Shown here one piece after another: positions 34,260-39,504 of a stretch of DNA of 39,504 bases. Each line of letters opens with the position of its first letter. Within the stretch, counting starts at the first letter, position 1. A program made the position numbers and the translations under genes. Under the pieces are notes generated by a model. It ran no database searches. It worked only from the letters and a program-made list of their open reading frames with translations, and was not told the origin of the DNA. This DNA is from Halanaerobiales bacterium (GTDB taxonomy: Bacteria; Bacillota; Halanaerobiia; Halanaerobiales; M55B127). The stretch spans positions 1-39,504 of the forward strand of contig JAIPEX010000010.1 in the NCBI GenBank assembly GCA_021736945.1, in the 5' to 3' direction.

Positions 34260-34820
34260 ATGGACTTTCTAAATAAACTGAATGATATAATCAGAAAATT
34301 TGAAGAATATGTGTTAGCGTACGGTGTGATGGTTATGGCCTCCTTAACAATAATTAATGTTATTTCGAGAAATTTTTTCGGCCAGGGACTATCATTTGCA
34401 ACAGAGATTAATGAGTTTTTAATTGTAATTGTTACTTTTCTAGGGACCAGTTATGCGGCGAGAAATGGAAGGCATATCAGAATGTCTGCTTTCTTTGATA
34501 TTGCTAACAAAAAAATTAAGAAAATTCTTACTTATATCATGACTGGTGGAACAGCATTAATAATGTATTATGTAACTTATTTATCGGCGATATATGTTTT
34601 TGATGTCTTTACATCTGGAAGAATGAGCCCTGTAATGCGTATACCATTAGCCTTTATTTGGATTTGGGTTCCAATTGGTTTATTAATGACAGATATTCAT
34701 TATACTTTAGCCTTTGTCAAAAACATAATGGAAGATGATGTATGGATTTCTTTTGAAGAGCAATCTGAATATGAAGACTTAGAAACTGCAATGAGTGAAG
34801 ATGATTCATTAATTAGTTAA
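34260..34820 (+). CDS. dctQ: TRAP transporter small membrane subunit (DctQ type)
   Basis: A 186-residue protein with four membrane helices, including VMVMASLTIINVISRNFFG and EINEFLIVIVTFLGTSYAARNGRHIRM, the classic DctQ consensus. It pairs with the large subunit encoded 49 bases downstream. I chose ATG 34260, 8 bases after AAGGGGTGA, over the upstream GTG 34248 that lies inside that binding site. TRAP systems import carboxylate-bearing solutes with Na+; the ectoine importers TeaABC and UehABC belong here. Confidence 0.93.
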   Translation: MDFLNKLNDIIRKFEEYVLAYGVMVMASLTIINVISRNFFGQGLSFATEINEFLIVIVTFLGTSYAARNGRHIRMSAFFDIANKKIKKILTYIMTGGTALIMYYVTYLSAIYVFDVFTSGRMSPVMRIPLAFIWIWVPIGLLMTDIHYTLAFVKNIMEDDVWISFEEQSEYEDLETAMSEDDSLIS

Positions 34821-34869
34821 GTGTTAATTTATTAATCTTTTAAATATATGAAATAAGGAGATGAGTTGG

Positions 34870-36153
34870 ATGTTAGCGTTAATGGGAACAGTTATGATTG
34901 TTTTGCTATTTTTAGGATTTCCAATGATGATACCACTGCTGACAGCACCAATAGTAATAATGCATTTCTATTTTCCTGCTTTTAATCCTACGGTATTAAT
35001 TCAACAGATGATAGCGGGAATCTTACCTGCTTCACTTATAGCAGTACCTATGTTTATCCTAGCAGCTGATATTATGTCAGCAGGAGAAATGTCAAATAGA
35101 TTGGTTGATTTTGTTAAGGTATTTGTGGGTCATGTTAAAGGAGGTATGGCTATAACTACTGCTGCAGCCTGTACTTTCTTTGGAGCAATTTCGGGGTCTA
35201 CTCAGGCAACAGTGGTTGCCATTGGTGGTACAATGAGGCCATATTTATTACGTGATGGTTATGATGATTCTTTTACTACAGCCTTAATAATTAATTCCAG
35301 TGATATAGCATTACTTATTCCCCCAAGTATAGGAATGATCGTATATGGGGTAGTAAGTGGTACCTCAATTGGTGAATTGTTTATAGCTGGAATAGGGCCA
35401 GGCTTACTTATATTATTTATGTTCGCTGTCTATAGCTATATATATGCTAGAATGAAAGGTATACCTACTCACGATAAAGCCAGCTGGTCTAAACGCTGGA
35501 AGGTAACAAAGAGAGCTTTGGTAGCATTTGGATTTCCAGCAATTATTATTGGAGGAATTTATTCAGGATTTTTTAGTCCTACAGAAGCGGCAGCTGCATC
35601 GGTTTTTTATGCTGGTGTGATAGAAATATTTGTCTATAAGAACCTAAAAATTACTGATTTAAAGGAAATAGCCTTATCGACAGGTTTAGTTACAGGAGTA
35701 GTATTTATCTTAGTTGGGTCAGGAGTGGCTTTTTCATGGTTGATTTCTTTAGCCCGAATTCCTAATCAAATATTACCTGGAATTATAGGAACTAATCCTA
35801 CACAGGTTTGGGTATTATTTGTAATTGCTGTTGCGTTCTTTATTGGGTGTATGTTCGTGGACCCGATTGTGGTAATAATGATTTTGACACCAATTTTCAA
35901 ACCTGTAGTTACTTCTTTAGGGATAGATCCTGTTTTAGTAGGTACTTTGGTCACACTTCAGGCGGCTATCGGTTCCGCAACACCGCCCTTCGGTTGTGAT
36001 ATATTCACGGCAATTGCTGTCTTTAAAAGACCATATTTTCAAGTTATCAAAAAGACACCAGTCTTTATCGCAATGCTTCTCGTAGTTTCAGCATTACTAA
36101 TATTCTTCCCTGATGTAGCATTGTTCTTAAGAGACTTAGCATATGGATATTAA
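34870..36153 (+). CDS. dctM: TRAP transporter large membrane subunit (DctM type)
   Basis: A 427-residue permease with about 12 membrane segments. DctM motifs are visible: IPASLIAVPMF-like (LPASLIAVPMFILAADIM), GAISGSTQATVVAIGG, and SSDIALLIPPSIGMIVYGVVSG. It forms the Na+-driven transport channel. ATG 34870 is preferred because GGAG sits 9 bases upstream, while the ATG at 34861 directly abuts it. The downstream M20 gene follows after 15 bases; the binding-protein gene is separated from this pair by that M20 gene. Confidence 0.94.
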   Translation: MLALMGTVMIVLLFLGFPMMIPLLTAPIVIMHFYFPAFNPTVLIQQMIAGILPASLIAVPMFILAADIMSAGEMSNRLVDFVKVFVGHVKGGMAITTAAACTFFGAISGSTQATVVAIGGTMRPYLLRDGYDDSFTTALIINSSDIALLIPPSIGMIVYGVVSGTSIGELFIAGIGPGLLILFMFAVYSYIYARMKGIPTHDKASWSKRWKVTKRALVAFGFPAIIIGGIYSGFFSPTEAAAASVFYAGVIEIFVYKNLKITDLKEIALSTGLVTGVVFILVGSGVAFSWLISLARIPNQILPGIIGTNPTQVWVLFVIAVAFFIGCMFVDPIVVIMILTPIFKPVVTSLGIDPVLVGTLVTLQAAIGSATPPFGCDIFTAIAVFKRPYFQVIKKTPVFIAMLLVVSALLIFFPDVALFLRDLAYGY

Positions 36154-36168
36154 TAGGAGGATAGACTG

Positions 36169-37347
36169 ATGGATATTAAAGAAAAAATAAATGAATTAAA
36201 TGAAGAATTAATTAATTTAAGACGAGATTTTCATAAACATCCAGAACTTGGATTTGAGGAAGTTAGAACAGCAAAAAAAGTAGCTGACTATTTAAGAGAC
36301 TGTGGACTGGAAGTTACAGAAAACGTTGCAAAAACCGGTGTGGTAGGTCTCTTAAAAGGGGAAAAAGCTGGCAAAACTCTCATGTTGAGAGCAGATATGG
36401 ATGCTTTACCTATTCAAGAACAAAATGATGTAGAATATAAATCAGAAAATGATGGAGTTATGCATGCTTGTGCTCACGATGGTCATACTGCGATGCTTTT
36501 AGTGGCCGCAAAGATATTGTCCGAATATAAGAGTGAATTAAATGGAAATATCAAGTTTGTATTTCAGCCTAATGAAGAAACAGCAGGGGCAAGAAAAATG
36601 ATTGAAGAAGGTGTTTTAGAGAACCCTAAAGTAGATGGGGCATTTGGTTTACATCTTTGGACTCCTATTGAAAGTGGGAAAATAGCTATATCTCATGGTG
36701 CAGTGATGGGGGGATTATATGAATTCGAAGTGAAAATAAAAGGTCAAGGTGGTCATACTTCGGCTCCCCATACTGCTATAGATCCAATACTAGTAGCTAG
36801 TAATGTAGTACAATCTGTTCAATCCATTCAGACAAGAGAAATCGATCCTTTAAAGCCAACACTGATAATGTTTGGACAAATTAATGGTGGTACTGCAACA
36901 AATGTAATTCCTGAAGAAGTAGATTTAAGGGGTACAATTAGATATCTTTATCGGGATGACCCAGATGGAGAAGAAAGACCGAAAGAAAGATTTGAACGTA
37001 TTATTAAAAATGTCTGCGATTCTCATAGAGCTGAATATGAAATTGATTATATTGTGGAAAGTCCACCTGTATATAATCATAAAGATATGGTTGAATTAGC
37101 TTATGAAAGCGCCCAAGAAGTATTAGATGATAAAAGTAAGATAGTAGACTATACAAATTTAGCTGGAGAAGATTTCGGAGACTTTTCAGATGAGGTACCT
37201 TCCACTTTCTTTTTCATTGGTACCGGAAATAAGGAAAAAGGGTCTGATTTTGCCCATCATCATCCTCGTTTTAATATTGATGAAGATACTTTAGCAAATG
37301 GTGTAGAGATGCATGTTAGAAGTGCACTTAATTACTTAAATAAATAG
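36169..37347 (+). CDS. M20-family amidohydrolase/deacetylase, copy 2
   Basis: A 392-residue M20 enzyme of the amidohydrolase/aminoacylase group. It shows LRADMDALPIQEQ, HACAHDGHTAM (canonical HACGHDGH with one G-to-A change), FQPNEETAGGA-like NEETAGARKM, GLHLWTP, GQGGHTSAPH and the final FAHHHPRFN metal region. The lid domain spans about 185-300. It lies between TRAP membrane and binding-protein genes, so it probably hydrolyses the imported solute or its N-acyl intermediate. It is a second candidate for the DoeB/EutE step. Good AGGAGG binding site. Confidence 0.9.
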   Translation: MDIKEKINELNEELINLRRDFHKHPELGFEEVRTAKKVADYLRDCGLEVTENVAKTGVVGLLKGEKAGKTLMLRADMDALPIQEQNDVEYKSENDGVMHACAHDGHTAMLLVAAKILSEYKSELNGNIKFVFQPNEETAGARKMIEEGVLENPKVDGAFGLHLWTPIESGKIAISHGAVMGGLYEFEVKIKGQGGHTSAPHTAIDPILVASNVVQSVQSIQTREIDPLKPTLIMFGQINGGTATNVIPEEVDLRGTIRYLYRDDPDGEERPKERFERIIKNVCDSHRAEYEIDYIVESPPVYNHKDMVELAYESAQEVLDDKSKIVDYTNLAGEDFGDFSDEVPSTFFFIGTGNKEKGSDFAHHHPRFNIDEDTLANGVEMHVRSALNYLNK

Positions 37348-37450
37348 TTATTATAATTTTTTAAGAGGAGGTTGATAGAGATATTATAAATAATATTTAG
37401 TAAACCGAGAATTATATTTTGTAAAAAATAAAAGGGGGAAATTAATTAAA

Positions 37451-38497
37451 ATGAGAAAAATTTATCAGATTTTCGTATTAAGTTTAGTAGCATTAATGTT
37501 GTTTAGTGTTGTAGGTTTAGAAAATGCAGAAGCCCAAAAGTATAATTGGAAATTTGCATTAGAGGAAATTGAAGGCAGTGTGCAACATGAGTGGGCGAAA
37601 GAATTTAAGAAGAGAATTGAAGAAAAATCTGATGGTGAAGTTAATATCGATATCTATCCTTATGGTACATTAGGAACTAGTGGAGATATTTCTGAACAAA
37701 CCATAAACGGAGTATTAGAATTTTCATTCTCTACTCCAAGTTGGTTTGCAACTACAATCCCAGAAGCTGGTATGTTCTCACTTCATTATTTATGGTCAGA
37801 TAACCTACAGGTTAATAAACACGTAATGGAAAACAGTGAAGCAATTTATCAAGACTTATCTGGTATTTATAATGAAAAAGGATTAAAATTATTACAAGTA
37901 TTTCACGAAGGATGGCAAGTATGGACTGCTAACAAACCTATAAGAGAGCCTAAGGATTTCAAAGGTGTTAAAATAAGAGTTATGGGTGATCCCATCTTAA
38001 TTCAAAACTATAAAGAATATGGTGCTAATGCTGTACGTTTGGCTTATTCAGAAATCTATAGTTCTTTACAGTTAAACATGATAGATGCTCAGGTTCAACC
38101 ATATTTTGCTACTCAAGAAATGAAATTCTATGAACAACAGGAATACCTAATTGAAGCTAAACAAGTTCCATTTATAACTGGTGTTATCATAAACCAGAAC
38201 TTCTTTAATAATCTTCCTGAAGAATATCAAGAAATGATAGTTGAAACTTCAAGAAATATGACAGATTATATATTTGAAGTTCAGCAGGAACTTAATCAAA
38301 AAAGACTTAATATGATGTTAGAAGATAAAGAAAGCTTAAAATTAATTAAACTTACAGAAGAAGAAAGAGCAGCATTTGCAGCAAAAGCTAAAAATGTATG
38401 GGAATCATATAAAGAAGACGTTGGGCCAGAAGGTGCACAAATTTTAGAAAAATTACAGTCTGAAATAAAAGCTGCAGAAGAGATGTATGCTGACTAA
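37451..38497 (+). CDS. dctP: TRAP transporter solute-binding protein (DctP type)
   Basis: A 348-residue exported binding protein. A signal peptide (hydrophobic core about 9-22) ends near ENAEA. Conserved DctP features include FKGVKIRVMGDPI with the carboxylate-binding arginine, YKEYGANAVRLAYSEIYSSLQ, and the NFFNNLPEEYQ segment. It captures the substrate for the DctQM pair encoded two genes upstream. A terminator right after the stop should boost its level over downstream genes, as is usual for binding proteins. No lipobox cysteine is seen. Ligand (ectoine or another carboxylate) cannot be fixed by eye. Confidence 0.93.
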   Translation: MRKIYQIFVLSLVALMLFSVVGLENAEAQKYNWKFALEEIEGSVQHEWAKEFKKRIEEKSDGEVNIDIYPYGTLGTSGDISEQTINGVLEFSFSTPSWFATTIPEAGMFSLHYLWSDNLQVNKHVMENSEAIYQDLSGIYNEKGLKLLQVFHEGWQVWTANKPIREPKDFKGVKIRVMGDPILIQNYKEYGANAVRLAYSEIYSSLQLNMIDAQVQPYFATQEMKFYEQQEYLIEAKQVPFITGVIINQNFFNNLPEEYQEMIVETSRNMTDYIFEVQQELNQKRLNMMLEDKESLKLIKLTEEERAAFAAKAKNVWESYKEDVGPEGAQILEKLQSEIKAAEEMYAD

Positions 38498-38522
38498 ATA
38501 AATTTAAATGAAATCAAAAAAT

Positions 38523-38555
38523 ACGGGGGCAATTTATTTGCCCCTGTAATTTTTA
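38523..38555 (+). terminator. intrinsic terminator after TRAP binding-protein gene
   Basis: ACGGGGGCAA (38523-38532) pairs with TTGCCCCTGT (38538-38547) including one G-T pair, followed by AATTTTTAATT. It lies 25 bases after the dctP stop and ends just before the next ribosome binding site. Confidence 0.85.
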
Positions 38556-38571
38556 ATTGAGGTGGTTATTT

Positions 38572-39306
38572 ATGTCCTACCAGGCAAATAGAGGACAAAC
38601 CAGTTATGGTGAAGCAATTGGAATATTAATGTTAGATACTTATACTCCTTTTATACCAGGTGATGTGGGTAATGCGTCAACGTATGATTTTCCTGTACGT
38701 TACGAAACTGTAGATGGCCTTACTGTGAAAAGAATATTTTCAAAAGATAAAACAGCATACAATTCTCTACTCAAGTCTGCAAAAAAATTATCCCAACAAG
38801 GAGTTAGAGCGATTACTGGAGATTGTGGATTTATGGCAATTTTCCAGAAAAAATTAGCTGAGGAACTGGACATTCCTGTCTTTTTGTCTAGCATGTTACA
38901 AGTTTCTTTCATGAATAATATAATTGGTAAAAACAAAAAAGTTGGAATTATTTCAGCTAACTCAAAATCACTTAAAGATGAAAACTTATTTAAAGAAGTA
39001 GGTATACATGATTCTTCTCAAATTATTATTAATGGATTGGAAGACAAGCCTAACTTCAGTAAATCAATAATTGAAGAAGTAGGAATCTTAGAGCCTGAAA
39101 AAATTAAAAAAGAAGTAGTAAATACTGCTGTTAAAATGACTGAAAATCATCAAGAAATTGAACTATTTCTTTTAGAGTGTAGTGTATTACCACCATATTC
39201 TAAAGCTGTACAAAAAGCAACTGGGTTACCAGTTTTTGATTATATAACTATGATTAATTATGTTTATTCCACAGTGGTTCAAAAAAATTATAATGGCATT
39301 TATTAA
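38572..39306 (+). CDS. Asp/Glu racemase-superfamily protein
   Basis: A 244-residue protein of the aspartate/glutamate racemase fold. Two candidate catalytic cysteines occupy the expected positions: one in TGDCGFM near residue 81 and one in [11 protein letters not shown] near residue 201. The superfamily includes racemases, maleate isomerase, arylmalonate decarboxylase and EutA of the hydroxyectoine pathway; a EutA-like function is suggested only by context. ATG 38572 has GAGGTGG upstream; the in-frame TTG 38557 overlaps that site. It sits behind the dctP terminator, so expression is probably by read-through. Confidence 0.78.
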   Translation: MSYQANRGQTSYGEAIGILMLDTYTPFIPGDVGNASTYDFPVRYETVDGLTVKRIFSKDKTAYNSLLKSAKKLSQQGVRAITGDCGFMAIFQKKLAEELDIPVFLSSMLQVSFMNNIIGKNKKVGIISANSKSLKDENLFKEVGIHDSSQIIINGLEDKPNFSKSIIEEVGILEPEKIKKEVVNTAVKMTENHQEIELFLLECSVLPPYSKAVQKATGLPVFDYITMINYVYSTVVQKNYNGIY

Positions 39307-39356
39307 TATTTATATATTTTTGTAAAAAAAGCATTAAAAAGAAAGGAATGATAAAT

Positions 39357-39504
39357 TTGAAAAGTGATATTCAAATAGCACAAGAAGCAGAAATGAAACC
39401 AATAATCGAGATTGCCCAACAACTTGGTTTAGACAAAGAGGACTTAGAACTTTATGGTAATTACAAAGCCAAACTCAAGTTAGATGTTTTCAACAAACGT
39501 GAAG
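39357..39504 (+). CDS. fhs: formate-tetrahydrofolate ligase, N-terminal part (runs off the window)
   Basis: Only the first 49 residues are present. The start [15 protein letters not shown], then [22 protein letters not shown], is the well-conserved beginning of formyl-THF synthetase. The enzyme joins formate to tetrahydrofolate with ATP and is common in anaerobes. The start TTG 39357 lies 9 bases after AAAGGA; the in-frame ATG 39348 is too close to it. The 3' end is beyond the window. Confidence 0.9.
   Translation, partial: MKSDIQIAQEAEMKPIIEIAQQLGLDKEDLELYGNYKAKLKLDVFNKRE

Noticed and set aside
34260-39306. C4-dicarboxylate (succinate/fumarate) TRAP system
   Set aside because: The TRAP genes are interleaved with M20 and racemase-fold genes and follow a DoeA-type gene, so a plain dicarboxylate role is less likely, though not excluded.
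1-39504. CRISPR array, insertion sequence or prophage
   Set aside because: No repeated spacers, transposase, integrase or phage structural genes are visible anywhere in the window.

Overview
The window looks like a low-GC, Gram-positive-type (Firmicutes) chromosome. It is AT-rich, with strong GGAGG-type ribosome binding sites, frequent TTG starts, and a 5S rRNA followed by a long tRNA array. Two multi-component potassium uptake systems, Na+-linked carriers (AGCS, TRAP, Trk) and a catabolic cluster with two ectoine-hydrolase-type proteins suggest a halophilic, probably anaerobic member such as the Halanaerobiales. That placement is inference; no marker gene was compared.

Layout. Positions 24-1232 hold the end of an rRNA operon: 5S rRNA and eleven tRNAs (Gln, Lys, initiator Met, Gly, elongator Met, Ser, Glu, Val, Asp, Thr, Ala). 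Positions 1574-7705 hold a potassium operon. A near-consensus promoter and a c-di-AMP (ydaO/yuaA) riboswitch with an intrinsic terminator precede a membrane histidine kinase, two response regulators without DNA-binding domains, two TrkA-type RCK proteins and TrkH. Positions 7793-13150 hold kdpFABC plus a tandem universal-stress protein and a strong terminator; there is no kdpDE. Positions 13388-18201 carry single genes: a LysM-LysM-Gmad2 protein, an unknown membrane protein, an alpha/beta hydrolase and a SulP permease with a perfect palindrome over its promoter. Positions 18214-21892 (minus strand) carry a DMT transporter, a gamma-glutamyltransferase-like enzyme and a lactate-permease-family carrier. 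Next come a truncated Gfo/Idh/MocA pseudogene and an EamA transporter.

Positions 23474-39306 form a catabolic island, all on the plus strand: PanB-like, U32-like, Glu/Leu/Phe/Val dehydrogenase paralogue, ectoine-hydrolase (DoeA/EutD) type 1, FCD-GntR regulator, RidA, EutB-like PLP dehydratase, AGCS symporter, M20 hydrolase, DoeA/EutD type 2, TRAP small and large membrane subunits, a second M20 hydrolase, TRAP solute-binding protein and an Asp/Glu-racemase-like protein. The start of formate-tetrahydrofolate ligase runs off the end.

How it may work together. The first half concerns K+ accumulation under second-messenger and phosphorelay control. The island looks like uptake and breakdown of ectoine/hydroxyectoine or related N-acyl amino compounds. 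Two near-identical inverted repeats (TTGTCGA-N3-TCGACAA and a close variant), one upstream of panB and one between gntR and ridA, are probable operators of the local GntR regulator. Canonical partners DoeB/EutE, DoeC and DoeD are not seen here, so the pathway is either non-canonical or completed elsewhere.
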